Of a stretch of DNA of 45,956 nucleotides, positions 8,139-16,755 are shown piece by piece. The translations under genes and the position numbers were made by a program. How positions within the stretch are numbered: the first letter of the stretch is position 1; each line of letters begins with the position of its first letter. Source of the DNA: Streptomyces sp. CBMA123. Lineage in GTDB: Bacteria > Actinomycetota > Actinomycetes > Streptomycetales > Streptomycetaceae. The notes under the pieces were generated by a model. The model ran no database searches, was not told the DNA's origin, and was given only the letters and a program-made list of their open reading frames with translations. Where the stretch lies: the NCBI RefSeq assembly GCF_014596465.1, contig NZ_MECK01000434.1:1-45956 (forward strand), given 5' to 3'.

Positions 8139-9845
8139 CTACTTCTCCCAGCCGACCTTGCTGTAGTCCTCGCTCCCGAGGCCGAAGGCACCGTAGTTGG
8201 CGAGTCCCTTGCGGACCGCCGCCACGACCGGCCGCTGGTAGAGCTCGACGGTGTGGCCGAGCTCCCAGATCTTCGCGTCCGCCTGGTTGTAGAGCTTCGC
8301 GGCCTCCGCCGGGTCGACCGTCCCGGCCGCCTTCTTCAGCAGGTCGTCGATCTCCTGGCTGCCGAGGCGCGAGGGGTTCTGGAAGGAGTTGTCGCCCACC
8401 GGCAGCCGGAAGTTGGCCAGGCTCTTGGAGTTCGGGAACGAGTCCGTGTTGCGCCAGCTCGCGAGGTCGAACTTGCCCGGGGTGACGTACTTGGCGAAGA
8501 AGTCGTTGGCGGCCACCTTGTCCAGGTCGACCTTGACCCCGGCCGCCTGCCACATCGCCGTCGCCGCGGTGGCGAGGTCGAGCTGGGCCTGGGGGGTGCC
8601 GTCGCTGAGCACCCAGTGCAGCTCCAGCTGCTGCCCGTCCTTGGTCCGCGGCTGACCGCTGCCGGAGTCCTTCCAACCGGCGTCGTCCAGCAGCTTCTTG
8701 GCGGCGGCGAGGTCGAAGGTGGCCCAGTCGCCGGAGTTGTCCTGGTAGCCGGCCTGGTTGGGCATGATGATGTGGTTGCCGAGCGGCTTGAAGACCACCG
8801 GCACGCCATTGTTGGCGATCTTGATCAGCGCCGAGCGGTCGAGCGCCTTGCCGAGCGCCTGACGGACCTTCCGGTCGGCCATCACGCCGTTCCCGCCGAA
8901 GGAGATGTGCACCTCGTCCCACGGGCTGGCGGCCCGGATCACGGTGTCCTTGGCGTCCTTGAGCTGGCCGTACGCGGCGGCGGTGCCGGCCGAGGCGAGG
9001 TCGATCTCGTTGTTGAGGTAGGCCTGGATGCTCGCCGACTTGTCCATCACCCGGAAGGTGATCTTGTCGAGCTTGGCCCTGGTCCCCCACCAGGCCGGGT
9101 CCGGAACCAGGCTGAGGGTCTGCGCGGTCTTGTCCGCCGTACCGATCTTGAACGGGCCGGCCGTGATCGGGATCCGCTCCACCCAGCCCTTGTTGAAGTC
9201 GTCCGGGGTGGAGATGCCCGCCGCCGGGATCAGCGGGCGGAACAGGTTCTGCCAGTCCGCGTACGGCTGGGCGAAGGTGACCTTCACCTCGGTCGGGTCG
9301 GCGCCCTGCTCGACCGCGGAGATCAGCTCGTAGCCGGACGGGTCGGCGATGTTGTACGCCGGGTCCTTGCCGTTGCTGGTCTGCCAGTCCGCCTTGAAGT
9401 CCAGGTAGCTGAGCGGCTTGCCGTCCGACCACTTGGCCTTGGGGTTCAGCTTGTACGTGACGACCTGCGGCGAGGTCGAGGTGACCTTGGCGTCCACCAG
9501 GTAGTTCGGGTTCGCCTGGAAGGTGCCGGAGGAGTCGGTGCCGAACAGCGTCGGCTCCAGCGTCCGGATGAGGCCCACCGTGTCGGTGTAGGAGCCGCCG
9601 TCGACCTGGAGCGGGTTCCACTGGGTGATCCACTGGTCCAGCTGGAAGCGCACCTCGCCGCCGTCCTTGACCTGGTCCAGCGGCTTGGCGTTGATGTCCT
9701 GGGAATCCTGTCTCGGGGGCTCGCTCTTGGCCACGTCACCGGACGAGCCGCCGCCGCCCGAGGTGCACGCGGTGACCGCCAGCGCGACGGCGACGGCGAG
9801 GGCGGCCGTCCGGCCGAGGCGGCGGGCCGTACGGGAAGCGTCCAT
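8139..9845 (-). CDS. Oligopeptide-type ABC transporter binding lipoprotein
   Basis: A 568-residue solute-binding protein of the DppA/OppA type (family 5). The lipobox LAVTAC places the lipidated cysteine at residue 27, so it is anchored outside the membrane. It captures a peptide or similar substrate for the permeases and ATPase encoded divergently at 10175-14251. Family features include the early VRFQLDQWITQWNPL strand, a TYKLNPKAKWSDGKPLS block, and VRQALGKALDRSALIKI. I chose ATG 9845 because an AGGGGGA box lies just upstream and the signal peptide starts there; an in-frame start at 9914 would put 23 polar residues in front. The substrate cannot be read from the sequence. Confidence 0.9.
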   Translation of the reverse strand: MDASRTARRLGRTAALAVAVALAVTACTSGGGGSSGDVAKSEPPRQDSQDINAKPLDQVKDGGEVRFQLDQWITQWNPLQVDGGSYTDTVGLIRTLEPTLFGTDSSGTFQANPNYLVDAKVTSTSPQVVTYKLNPKAKWSDGKPLSYLDFKADWQTSNGKDPAYNIADPSGYELISAVEQGADPTEVKVTFAQPYADWQNLFRPLIPAAGISTPDDFNKGWVERIPITAGPFKIGTADKTAQTLSLVPDPAWWGTRAKLDKITFRVMDKSASIQAYLNNEIDLASAGTAAAYGQLKDAKDTVIRAASPWDEVHISFGGNGVMADRKVRQALGKALDRSALIKIANNGVPVVFKPLGNHIIMPNQAGYQDNSGDWATFDLAAAKKLLDDAGWKDSGSGQPRTKDGQQLELHWVLSDGTPQAQLDLATAATAMWQAAGVKVDLDKVAANDFFAKYVTPGKFDLASWRNTDSFPNSKSLANFRLPVGDNSFQNPSRLGSQEIDDLLKKAAGTVDPAEAAKLYNQADAKIWELGHTVELYQRPVVAAVRKGLANYGAFGLGSEDYSKVGWEK

Positions 9846-9946
9846 GAGGGTCCCCCTGGGATCGATGGCAGGAGTTGGGTCGCCGGAGGCATGACCGGGC
9901 TTGAGCGTGGGCACTCAATCCGGCACCGAGCCAGAGGAACGTAACA

Positions 9947-9961
9947 GCGGATCAGATCCGC
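9947..9961. promoter_or_regulatory. Palindrome in the divergent transporter promoter region
   Basis: GCGGATCAGATCCGC has perfect 7-bp arms around one central base. It lies in the 329-bp space between the binding-protein start (9845) and the permease start (10175), where one operator could serve both directions. A looser inverted repeat occurs at 9901-9918. The rest of the space shows only the short reading frame at 10128. Confidence 0.4.
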
Positions 9962-10127
9962 CACCAGGGGGAGGAACGCACACCTGATCCAGACGTCACA
10001 CGGGGCAATCCCGTCGCAACACCGCGGCCGCACCGCGGTGCTTCACTCTGACCTGCGTGTTCCCAACCACCCGTCCCACCCTGCCGCCTGACGCCCCGAC
10101 CGGGCCCCGACCGAAGGCCACCAGCCG

Positions 10128-10175
10128 ATGCCCCCCAGACGCGTCGACCCCGCCCCCACCCCGGGCAGCCGCTGA
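10128..10175 (+). CDS. Possible 15-codon leader frame before the permease
   Basis: ATG 10128 opens a 15-residue Pro/Arg-rich frame whose TGA (10173-10175) shares its A with the permease ATG. A GAAGG box lies about 11 bases before the ATG, while the permease start has no ribosome site of its own. Translational coupling is therefore plausible. The peptide itself matches nothing I know. Confidence 0.3.
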   Translation: MPPRRVDPAPTPGSR

Positions 10176-11155
10176 TGCTCCGCTACCTGGCGAAGCGGCT
10201 GGCCTACTACGCGGCGCTGCTGCTCGCCGCCGTGTTCCTGGCGTACGCGATCTCCGCGAGCGCCCTCCAGCCGCGCACCTACTTCGACGCCAAGGTGCCA
10301 CGCCCGTCCGCCGAATCGGTCGAGCGCCAGCTCACCGCGCTCAACCTGAACGACCACACCCCGGTCGTCGAACGCTTCGGCCACTGGGCCGGCGACCTCC
10401 TCCACGGCGACCTCGGCCGGACCATCCACGACACCCCGGTCACCGACGACTTCGGCCGCCGGGTCTGGGTGTCGCTGCGGCTGCTGCTGATCGGCAGCCT
10501 GCTCGGCACCGTCCTCGGCGTCGCCGCCGGCGCGTGGAGCGCGGTGCGCCAGTACCGGATCTCCGACCGGGTGCTCACCGTGGTGTCCTTCGTGCTGCTC
10601 TCCACCCCGGTCTTCCTGGTCGCGCTGTTCCTCAAGAACGGCGCGATCGCCGCCAAGGACGCGGCCGGCCACGAGGTCGTCCCGTTCACCGGCTACGAGA
10701 CCCCCGGGCTGACCGGCGGCGTCGGCGCCCACCTCGCCGACTGGGCCCTGCACCTGCTGCTGCCCACCGTCTCGCTCGCCCTCGGCGGTCTCGCCACCTA
10801 CAGCCGCTACCAGCGCGGCACCATGCTCGACGTGCTCGGCTCCGACTACCTGCGCACCGCCGAGGCCAAGGGCCTCACCCGCCGCCGAGCCCTGCTCAAG
10901 CACGGGCTGCGCACCGCCGTGATCCCGATGTCGACCATGTTCGCCTACAGCTTCCTGGCCATCTTCACCGGCGCGATCTTCACCGAGACGATCTTCGGCT
11001 GGCACGGCATGGGCGAGTGGCTGATCCAGTCGATCAACGAACAGGACGTCAACTCGGTCGTGGCGATCAACCTGTTCACCGCCGTCGTCGTGCTCGCCTC
11101 CGGCTTCCTGGCCGACACCCTGCACGCCGCCCTCGACCCGCGCGTGCGGGTCTGA
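10175..11155 (+). CDS. ABC transporter permease, DppB type
   Basis: A 326-residue inner-membrane permease of the dipeptide/oligopeptide importer class. It starts with the usual long first membrane helix (LAKRLAYYAALLLAAVFL), then has an extracytoplasmic loop and five more segments. The cytoplasmic coupling loop is recognisable at SDYLRTAEAKGLTRRRALLKHGLR, the EAA-type motif that contacts the ATPase. It pairs with the second permease at 11172 and the fused ATPase at 12146, and receives substrate from the divergent lipoprotein at 8139. The region around residue 145 (LKNGAIAAKDAAGHEV) is slightly longer than in plain DppB. Start ATG 10175 overlaps the stop of a short upstream frame. Confidence 0.9.
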   Translation: MLRYLAKRLAYYAALLLAAVFLAYAISASALQPRTYFDAKVPRPSAESVERQLTALNLNDHTPVVERFGHWAGDLLHGDLGRTIHDTPVTDDFGRRVWVSLRLLLIGSLLGTVLGVAAGAWSAVRQYRISDRVLTVVSFVLLSTPVFLVALFLKNGAIAAKDAAGHEVVPFTGYETPGLTGGVGAHLADWALHLLLPTVSLALGGLATYSRYQRGTMLDVLGSDYLRTAEAKGLTRRRALLKHGLRTAVIPMSTMFAYSFLAIFTGAIFTETIFGWHGMGEWLIQSINEQDVNSVVAINLFTAVVVLASGFLADTLHAALDPRVRV

Positions 11156-11171
11156 CCGGAGGTGAGCTGAG

Positions 11172-12149
11172 ATGACCGTCGTCGCCGAGTCCGCCGGCCC
11201 CGACTCCCCCACCGGCTCCCCGGCCGGCACCACCGGACGGCCGCGGGCCACCGGCCGGGGCCGCCTCGTCCTGGCCCGGCTGCGCGCCGCCCGGGGCGCC
11301 GTCGCCGGAGCCGTGCTGATCCTGCTGCTGTTCGTGCTCGCCTTCGGCGGCCCGTACCTGACGCCCTGGGACTACGCCGCCCCCGACTTCACCGCACTGC
11401 ACCAACCCCCCTCCGCCGAACACTGGTTCGGCACCAACGGGGTCGGCCAGGACGTGTTCGCCCAGACCGTCCGGGGGCTGCAGAAGTCACTGATCATCGG
11501 CCTGCTGGTGGCCCTGTTCTCCACCGTGCTGGCCTCGCTGGTCGGCGCCTGCGCCGGCTACTTCGGCGGCTGGACCGACCGGGCGCTGATGTTCCTGGTC
11601 GACCTGATGCTGGTCTTCCCCAGCTTCCTGATCATCACCGTGGTCTCGCCCCGGCTGCGCAGCAGCGGCTGGATCGCCTTCGTGCTGCTGCTCGCCCTGT
11701 TCAACTGGATGATCACCGCCCGGGTGGTCCGCTCGATGACCGTCTCCCTGCGCGAGCGCGAATTCGTCCGCGCCGCACGGTTCATGGGCGTCCGGCCACT
11801 GCGGATCATCAGCCGGCACATCCTGCCGAACGTCGCCTCCTTCCTCATCGTCGACGCCACCATCGCGGTCGGCGGCGCGGTGATGAGCGAGACCGCGCTC
11901 TCCTACTTCGGCTTCGGCGTCCGGCCGCCGGACGTCTCGCTCGGCACCCTGCTCGCCGCCGGGACGACCGAAGCCCCGGTGTTCCCCTGGATGTTCTACT
12001 TCGCGGCCGGGCTGCTGGTGCTGTTCGTGCTCGCCGTCAACCTGGTCGGGGACGGGCTGCGCGACGCCCTCGACCCCACCGCCGAGGGCGCGCCCCGTCG
12101 TTCCCGTCGGGCCCGCCGCGCCGACCGTTCCCGGAGGACGCCGAAGTGA
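11172..12149 (+). CDS. ABC transporter permease, DppC type
   Basis: A 325-residue second permease of the importer. Its polar Pro/Gly-rich N-terminus precedes the first membrane helix, as in DppC and OppC. The periplasmic [19 protein letters not shown] block and the phrase [15 protein letters not shown] are characteristic. The coupling loop is at [20 protein letters not shown]. The Arg-rich C-terminal tail ([17 protein letters not shown]) is unusual but cytoplasmic. A GGAGGTGAG ribosome site lies just before ATG 11172, 16 bases after the first permease. The stop overlaps the GTG start of the ATPase gene by four bases, indicating a translationally coupled operon. Confidence 0.9.
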   Translation: MTVVAESAGPDSPTGSPAGTTGRPRATGRGRLVLARLRAARGAVAGAVLILLLFVLAFGGPYLTPWDYAAPDFTALHQPPSAEHWFGTNGVGQDVFAQTVRGLQKSLIIGLLVALFSTVLASLVGACAGYFGGWTDRALMFLVDLMLVFPSFLIITVVSPRLRSSGWIAFVLLLALFNWMITARVVRSMTVSLREREFVRAARFMGVRPLRIISRHILPNVASFLIVDATIAVGGAVMSETALSYFGFGVRPPDVSLGTLLAAGTTEAPVFPWMFYFAAGLLVLFVLAVNLVGDGLRDALDPTAEGAPRRSRRARRADRSRRTPK

Positions 12150-14251
12150 CCACCGCCGTCGAGACCCCGCTGCTCGCCGTCCGGGACCTGCGGGTGGAGT
12201 TCGCCGGCCCGCACGGCCCGGTGCCCGCCGTCCGCGGGGTGGACCTCACCCTGCGGCGCGGCGAGACCCTCGGCATCGTCGGCGAGTCCGGCTCCGGGAA
12301 GTCCGTCACCGCGCTGTCCGTGCTCGGGCTGCTGCCGGGCACCGCCCGGGTCGCCGGCTCGGTGCGGCTCGACGGCCGGGAGCTGGTCGGCCTGCCCGGG
12401 AGGGAACTCGCCGCGATCCGCGGCCGCAAGGTCGCCATGGTGTTCCAGGACCCGTTGTCCGCCTTCACCCCGGTCTACCGGATCGGCGACCAGATCGCCG
12501 AGGCCGTCCGGGTGCACCAGCCGGTCGACCGGGCCACCGCCCGCCGCCGGGCCGCCGAACTCCTCGACCTGGTCGGCATCCCGGCGCCCGACCGGGCCCT
12601 GGACAGCTTCCCGCACGAGTTCTCCGGCGGCATGCGCCAGCGCGCGATGATCGCCATGGCCATCGCCAACGAGCCCGACATCCTGCTCGCCGACGAGCCC
12701 ACCACCGCACTGGACGTCACCATCCAGGCCCAGGTGCTCGACGTGCTGCGCACCGCCCGGCGGGAGACCGGCGCGGCCCTCGTCCTGGTCAGCCACGACC
12801 TCGGGGTGATCGCCGGTGCCGCCGACCGGGTCGCCGTGATGTACGCGGGGCGGGTGGTCGAAACCGCGGGCGTGGACGAGCTGTTCGCGGCCCCGCGCCA
12901 CCCCTACACCCTCGGGCTGATCGGCGCGCTGCCCCGGCTGGACGGGCACGGCGGCCCGCTGGTGCCGATCCCCGGCGCCCCCGCGCCGATGGCCGAACTG
13001 CCGCCCGGCTGCCCGTTCGCCACCCGCTGCCCGCTGGCCGAGGACCGCTGCTCGACGGCGGAGCCCGAACTGGAGGGTGCGGACGGGCACCTGGCCGCCT
13101 GCGTGCGCTCGGCGGAGCTGGCCGAGCGGCGGCCCGCACCGAGCGAGGTGTACCCGGTACCGGAACTGCCGGCCGGGCCCGTGGCCGGGGACCGCTCCGG
13201 GCGGGCACCGGTGCTGTCGGTGAGCGGGCTCGGAAAGACGTTTCCGCTACTCAAGGGCACGGTGTTCAAGCGCAAGGTCGGCGAGGTCTACGCGGTGGAC
13301 GGCGTCGACCTGGACCTGCGGGAGGGCGAGACCCTCGGCCTGGTCGGGGAGTCCGGCTCGGGCAAGTCCACCACCCTGTTCGAACTGCTGAGACTGGGCG
13401 CCCCGGAGACCGGCCGGATCGAACTGCTCGGCCACGACACCGCCCGACTCACCCGGGCCGAGGCCCAGCGGCTCCGGGCCGAGCTGCAGATCGTCTTCCA
13501 GGACCCGATGGCCAGCCTCGACCCCCGGATGCCGATCGGCGACATCGTCGCCGAGCCGCTGCGCGCCCAGCACGCCCCGCGCGAGGAGATCGCCCGCCGG
13601 GTGCCCGAGCTGCTGCGCCAGGTCGGCCTCGACCCGGACCACGCCGTCCGCTACCCGCACCAGTTCTCCGGCGGGCAGCGCCAGCGCGTCTCCATCGCCC
13701 GGGCGCTCGCCGTCCGGCCGAGGCTGCTGGTACTGGACGAACCGGTCTCCGCCCTGGACGTCTCGATCCAGGCCGGGGTGCTCAACCTGCTGCAGTCGCT
13801 CAAGGCCGAGCTCGGACTGTCCTACCTGTTCGTGTCGCACGACCTCTCGGTGATCCGGCACCTCGCCGACCGGGTCAGCGTGATGTACCTCGGACGGACG
13901 GTCGAGCAGGGCGAGGTCTCCGCCGTCTTCGACCGCCCCCGCCATCCGTACACCCGGGCCCTGCTCTCCGCCGTCCCGCTGCCCGACCCCGCCGCCGAAC
14001 GCGCCCGCGACCGCATCCTGCTCGCCGGGGACCCGCCCTCCCCCACCGAGCGCCGCACCGGCTGCCCGTTCCGCACCCGCTGCCCGCTCTACGCGGGGCT
14101 AGGGGACGCCACGGCCCGGGCGCGCTGCGAGCAGGAGCGGCCGACGCTCGCCGGGGACGGGGCAGGGACCGGGGCAGGGACCGGGGCAGGGACCGGGGCA
14201 GGGACCGGGGCGGCGGCGGACCACCAGGCCGCCTGCCACCATCCGGGGTGA
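12146..14251 (+). CDS. Fused double ABC ATPase (DppD-DppF type)
   Basis: A 701-residue protein with two complete ABC ATPase domains that power the importer. Domain 1: Walker A GESGSGKS near residue 46, signature FSGGMRQR, Walker [12 protein letters not shown]. Domain 2: Walker A GESGSGKS near residue 401, signature FSGGQRQR, Walker [12 protein letters not shown]. Each domain is followed by the oligopeptide/dipeptide C-terminal block with a CPF-type cysteine cluster (CPFATRCPL and CPFRTRCPL). In most bacteria these are two separate genes. The C-terminus carries a GAGT repeat encoded by a 12-bp DNA repeat, probably a variable tail. GTG 12146 overlaps the previous stop and follows GGAGGACG. Confidence 0.92.
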   Translation: MTTAVETPLLAVRDLRVEFAGPHGPVPAVRGVDLTLRRGETLGIVGESGSGKSVTALSVLGLLPGTARVAGSVRLDGRELVGLPGRELAAIRGRKVAMVFQDPLSAFTPVYRIGDQIAEAVRVHQPVDRATARRRAAELLDLVGIPAPDRALDSFPHEFSGGMRQRAMIAMAIANEPDILLADEPTTALDVTIQAQVLDVLRTARRETGAALVLVSHDLGVIAGAADRVAVMYAGRVVETAGVDELFAAPRHPYTLGLIGALPRLDGHGGPLVPIPGAPAPMAELPPGCPFATRCPLAEDRCSTAEPELEGADGHLAACVRSAELAERRPAPSEVYPVPELPAGPVAGDRSGRAPVLSVSGLGKTFPLLKGTVFKRKVGEVYAVDGVDLDLREGETLGLVGESGSGKSTTLFELLRLGAPETGRIELLGHDTARLTRAEAQRLRAELQIVFQDPMASLDPRMPIGDIVAEPLRAQHAPREEIARRVPELLRQVGLDPDHAVRYPHQFSGGQRQRVSIARALAVRPRLLVLDEPVSALDVSIQAGVLNLLQSLKAELGLSYLFVSHDLSVIRHLADRVSVMYLGRTVEQGEVSAVFDRPRHPYTRALLSAVPLPDPAAERARDRILLAGDPPSPTERRTGCPFRTRCPLYAGLGDATARARCEQERPTLAGDGAGTGAGTGAGTGAGTGAAADHQAACHHPG
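14159..14210 (+). repeat. 12-bp tandem repeat in the ATPase C-terminus
   Basis: About four copies of a 12-bp unit (GGGGCAGGGACC) encode GAGT repeats near the end of the double ATPase. In-frame units would let copy number vary without breaking the protein. Confidence 0.8.
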
Positions 14252-14271
14252 CGGGGGACGTCGCGCGGTGA

Positions 14272-14315
14272 CGCCGGGTGATCGGCCGAATACGATTCGG
14301 CGGATCGGCCCGGCG
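14272..14315 (+). terminator. Imperfect long hairpin after the transporter operon
   Basis: A perfect 7-bp inner stem (14285-14291 with 14295-14301, loop ACG) is extended outward by two further paired blocks with one mismatch and one bulge, reaching 14272 and 14315. It lies 21 nt past the ATPase stop and overlaps the -35 region of the tRNA promoter. Confidence 0.5.
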
Positions 14316-14326
14316 CCGTGTACTGT
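14296..14326 (+). promoter_or_regulatory. Promoter of the first tRNA-Lys gene
   Basis: A -10-like TACTGT (14321-14326) sits 15 bases before the tRNA, with a -35-like TTCGGC at 14296-14301. The stretch 14318-14341 is closely matched upstream of the second tRNA-Lys (16436-16459), which supports a shared promoter design. Confidence 0.55.
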
Positions 14327-14341
14327 CTTCCACGTCAGCAA

Positions 14342-14415
14342 GCGCCGCTAGCTCAGTTGGTTAGAGCAGCTGACTCTTAATCAGCGGGTCCGGGGTTCGA
14401 GTCCCTGGCGGCGCA
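14342..14415 (+). tRNA. tRNA-Lys (anticodon CTT), copy 1
   Basis: A complete 74-nt cloverleaf: acceptor GCGCCGC with GCGGCGC, D-arm GCTC-AGTTGGTTA-GAGC, anticodon stem GCTGA/TCAGC with loop CTCTTAA giving anticodon CTT, and T-arm with TTCGAGT. CCA is not encoded. It is identical to the copy at 16460-16533. A hairpin at 14427-14458 terminates it. Anticodon CTT reads AAG, the preferred lysine codon in this genome. Confidence 0.97.
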
Positions 14416-14426
14416 CATGGCAAGGT

Positions 14427-14458
14427 CTCAGGCCGTCCACTCCGGTGGGCGGCCTGAG
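14427..14458 (+). terminator. Hairpin after tRNA-Lys copy 1
   Basis: Arms 14427-14439 and 14446-14458 pair over 13 bp with one G-T wobble around a 6-nt loop, 11 bases past the tRNA. A short T-run follows at 14462-14464. Confidence 0.6.
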
Positions 14459-14518
14459 GCGTTTCCGGGGGCCGTCGAGGGGATCCCGGGCAACCGGGCG
14501 CCCGGACCGTCGAGCGCC

Positions 14519-15403
14519 TCAGCGGGTGTCGAGAACGGCGGAGGCCACCGCGTCCGGGCGGTCGAACATCACCAGGTGCCCGGCCGGCGCCGTGGTCCGG
14601 AAGTCGGCCCCGAGCAGCGCCGCCAGCTCCCGCTGCCCGGCCAGCCAGGACTCGGTGCCGCTGGTCCGGCAACCGTCGTCGGCGGCCAGCACGGTGATCG
14701 GCAGCTCCTCGGACAGCGGACGGGTGCGGCGCAGCCCGTCCAGTTCGGCGGCCATGTCGAGGTAGCGCCCGTTCTCCCGGAGCAGCGCGCGCAGGGCCCG
14801 GCTGGTCCGGTAGCAGTGCCGGACCAGCGGCGCCGGGGCCAGGTCCTCGTGCCGGACGGTGGACAGCCGGGCGGTCACCCGGCGGGCGGTCGGGCCGAGC
14901 AGGTACGGCACGGCGAGGGCGGACGCGGCGCCGGCCACCGCCCGGGCCGCGAGATCCCGTACGGCCGGTGCCGGGTACGGGCGGGCCCCCGGTTCCACGC
15001 TGCCGTCGACCAGGACCAGCCCGGCGGCCCGCTCGGGGTGCAGCCGGGCGAAGGCCTCCACGTGGAAGCCGGCCAGCGAGTGGCCGACCAGCGTGCAGGG
15101 CCCGTCCAGTCCGAGGCCGTCCAGCACCGCCCGGATCCGCCCGGCCTCGCCGACCAGCGTCGGGGCGGGCCGCTGCCCGGTGGCGGGCTCGGCGGCGCTG
15201 AGTCCGTAGCCGGGCCGGTCGAAGCGGACGACGGTGCGGTAGGGGGTGAGGAAGGGGACGACGAGGTCCCAGTCGAACCAGCTGCTGCCGAGGCCGCCGG
15301 TGAGCAGGCAGACCGGGCCGCTGCCCTCGGTGCGCACGTGCAGCGGGACGCCGTCGATGCGCAGGAAGCGCGCCCGGGTGACGGGGGCGGCGGGGGTGGT
15401 CAT
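14519..15403 (-). CDS. Alpha/beta hydrolase
   Basis: A 294-residue alpha/beta-fold hydrolase. Family signs: the oxyanion region GGLGSSWFDW, the strand VVRFDRPGYGLSAAEP, the nucleophile elbow GHSLAG (Ser), and a late AGHLVMFDRPD carrying the catalytic His. There is no signal peptide, so it is probably cytosolic. The substrate is unknown; similarity is to haloperoxidase/esterase-like members. ATG 15403 follows GGAGG and overlaps the TGA of the DUF998 gene (ATGA), so the two genes are translationally coupled. The pair lies between two identical tRNA-Lys genes. Confidence 0.87.
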   Translation of the reverse strand: MTTPAAPVTRARFLRIDGVPLHVRTEGSGPVCLLTGGLGSSWFDWDLVVPFLTPYRTVVRFDRPGYGLSAAEPATGQRPAPTLVGEAGRIRAVLDGLGLDGPCTLVGHSLAGFHVEAFARLHPERAAGLVLVDGSVEPGARPYPAPAVRDLAARAVAGAASALAVPYLLGPTARRVTARLSTVRHEDLAPAPLVRHCYRTSRALRALLRENGRYLDMAAELDGLRRTRPLSEELPITVLAADDGCRTSGTESWLAGQRELAALLGADFRTTAPAGHLVMFDRPDAVASAVLDTR

Positions 15404-16335
15404 GCCGGCCTCCGGCCGAGGACCGAACCGCCGGGGGTGTCCTCCTCGTACGGGCCGTGCCGGCCGTCCGAGCAGGGTGGGGCGTCCGAGTCTGAGCCGT
15501 CCGGGGCCGCCGAGCGGGGTGGGGCATCCGAGTCGGAGCTGCCCGAGTCCGAGCCGTCCGGGGCCGCCGAGCGGGCCGAGCGGGCGACGGCCACGGCCAG
15601 GACGCCCAGCCAGAGCGCGACCAGCAGCACCTGGAGCCGCTGCCCGGCGCCGAGCGCCCAGGTGCCGCGGCCCGCCTGGAAGGCGGCGATCGCCCCGAGG
15701 CTCCAGCCGGTGGCCAGCAGTTCCGCGCCGAGCAGCCAGGGCCCGAGCCGGCGCACGGCCGGCCAGCGGTGGTGCCGGCGGGCGGCGACGGTGAGCGCGG
15801 CCAGCCCGGCGAGCACGCCGAGCATGGCGAGGCTGCTGGTGACGGCGTGCGCGGTGTGGGTGGCCGGGACCAGCCCGGCGGTCTCCCGGGCGGCGCACAT
15901 CTCGTCGCTGGTGGGGGCGCAGCTGAGCGGCAGCCGGGAGTCGGCGGCGGTCGCGGCGCCGAACAGGGCCAGGGCGGACCAGCCGGCCAGGGCCCAGCGG
16001 TCGCGGCCGGGGGCACCGGGGCGCCGGGCCTGTCCGGTGCCGAGGGCGGTGCCGGCGGCGGCGAGGACGCAGAGTCCGGCGGCCAGGTCGGTGGCGCGGA
16101 AGAGGCCGCCCAGCGGCTGGTCCTCGGCGGCGAGTTCGCTGATGTACGCCTGCACCGGGTCGAGTCCGGTGCTCAGCACGACCTCCAGCACCCACGCGGT
16201 GTACGCCACGGCACTGAGCAGCAGCAGGGCGGCGACCGTCGTCCGTGCGCGGTCCGGCCGCTTCCGGGTGCGGGAGCGTCGGGGGTCGGGACGTCGGGGG
16301 TGGGGGCTGGGGTGTCCGGGCTGGGGGCTGGGCAC
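15400..16335 (-). CDS. DUF998-family membrane protein
   Basis: A 311-residue membrane protein with about six hydrophobic segments, resembling DUF998 proteins of unknown function. A short Pro/Arg-rich N-terminus precedes the first segment (TTVAALLLLSAVAYTAWVL). Segments near residues 140-165 are preceded by a cysteine-containing loop (LPLSCAPTSDEMCAARETAG). The C-terminal 60 residues are a Ser/Asp/Ala-rich tail (APDGSDSDAPP repeats) encoded by imperfect direct repeats at 15494-15517 and 15551-15574. Start is GTG 16335 with GGTGGA upstream. It overlaps the downstream alpha/beta hydrolase by four bases, suggesting a two-gene operon. Confidence 0.78.
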   Translation of the reverse strand: MPSPQPGHPSPHPRRPDPRRSRTRKRPDRARTTVAALLLLSAVAYTAWVLEVVLSTGLDPVQAYISELAAEDQPLGGLFRATDLAAGLCVLAAAGTALGTGQARRPGAPGRDRWALAGWSALALFGAATAADSRLPLSCAPTSDEMCAARETAGLVPATHTAHAVTSSLAMLGVLAGLAALTVAARRHHRWPAVRRLGPWLLGAELLATGWSLGAIAAFQAGRGTWALGAGQRLQVLLVALWLGVLAVAVARSARSAAPDGSDSGSSDSDAPPRSAAPDGSDSDAPPCSDGRHGPYEEDTPGGSVLGRRPA

Positions 16336-16414
16336 GATTCCACCCTAACCGGGCAAGAACTCCACCCCAACCGGGAGGAAACGGGCGCCCGGAGCACCGG
16401 CGGGGCGGGCACGG

Positions 16415-16444
16415 TTCGAGGCACTCCCCGGAACCGTGTATTGT
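16415..16444 (+). promoter_or_regulatory. Promoter of the second tRNA-Lys gene
   Basis: A -10-like TATTGT (16439-16444) and a -35-like TTCGAG (16415-16420) with an 18-bp spacer. The -10 and the 15 bases after it closely match the copy 1 promoter. Confidence 0.55.
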
Positions 16445-16459
16445 TTTCCAGGTCGGCAA

Positions 16460-16533
16460 GCGCCGCTAGCTCAGTTGGTTAGAGCAGCTGACTCTTAATC
16501 AGCGGGTCCGGGGTTCGAGTCCCTGGCGGCGCA
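16460..16533 (+). tRNA. tRNA-Lys (anticodon CTT), copy 2
   Basis: Base-for-base identical to the tRNA at 14342-14415, with the same 74-nt cloverleaf and CTT anticodon. It has its own promoter and a classic terminator ending in six T residues. The two copies are 2.1 kb apart in the same orientation, with a two-gene operon on the opposite strand between them. Confidence 0.97.
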
Positions 16534-16543
16534 CAGACAGTTG

Positions 16544-16582
16544 GGGAGTCTCTCGCAGCAGCGAGGGGCTCCCTGATTTTTT
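16544..16582 (+). terminator. Rho-independent terminator of tRNA-Lys copy 2
   Basis: Arms 16544-16556 and 16561-16573 pair over 13 bp (two G-T wobbles) around loop AGCA, followed by six T residues at 16577-16582. Confidence 0.85.
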
Positions 16583-16755
16583 GCCCTCGATGTCCGTTTT
16601 ATGTGTGATGTCGGTCTCGATTGCCGTTCCGGTGGAGCCATGGGGCCCGCCCGGCTCGTCCAGGGCAGTAAACCGGAATCGGGACAAAGGTCCCTAACCA
16701 CCGATGTCCCCGTCTGTGCAGGCTGGCCCGGTCCGCCCGCAGGAAAGGCCGCGCC

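Noticed and set aside
8106..9944. 612-codon plus-strand frame over the binding-protein gene
   Set aside because: Antisense shadow; the minus-strand protein has a lipobox and clear family motifs.
14159..14210. CRISPR-like array in the ATPase gene
   Set aside because: The 12-bp units are contiguous without spacers and encode an in-frame GAGT repeat; no CRISPR array or cas gene was seen in the window.
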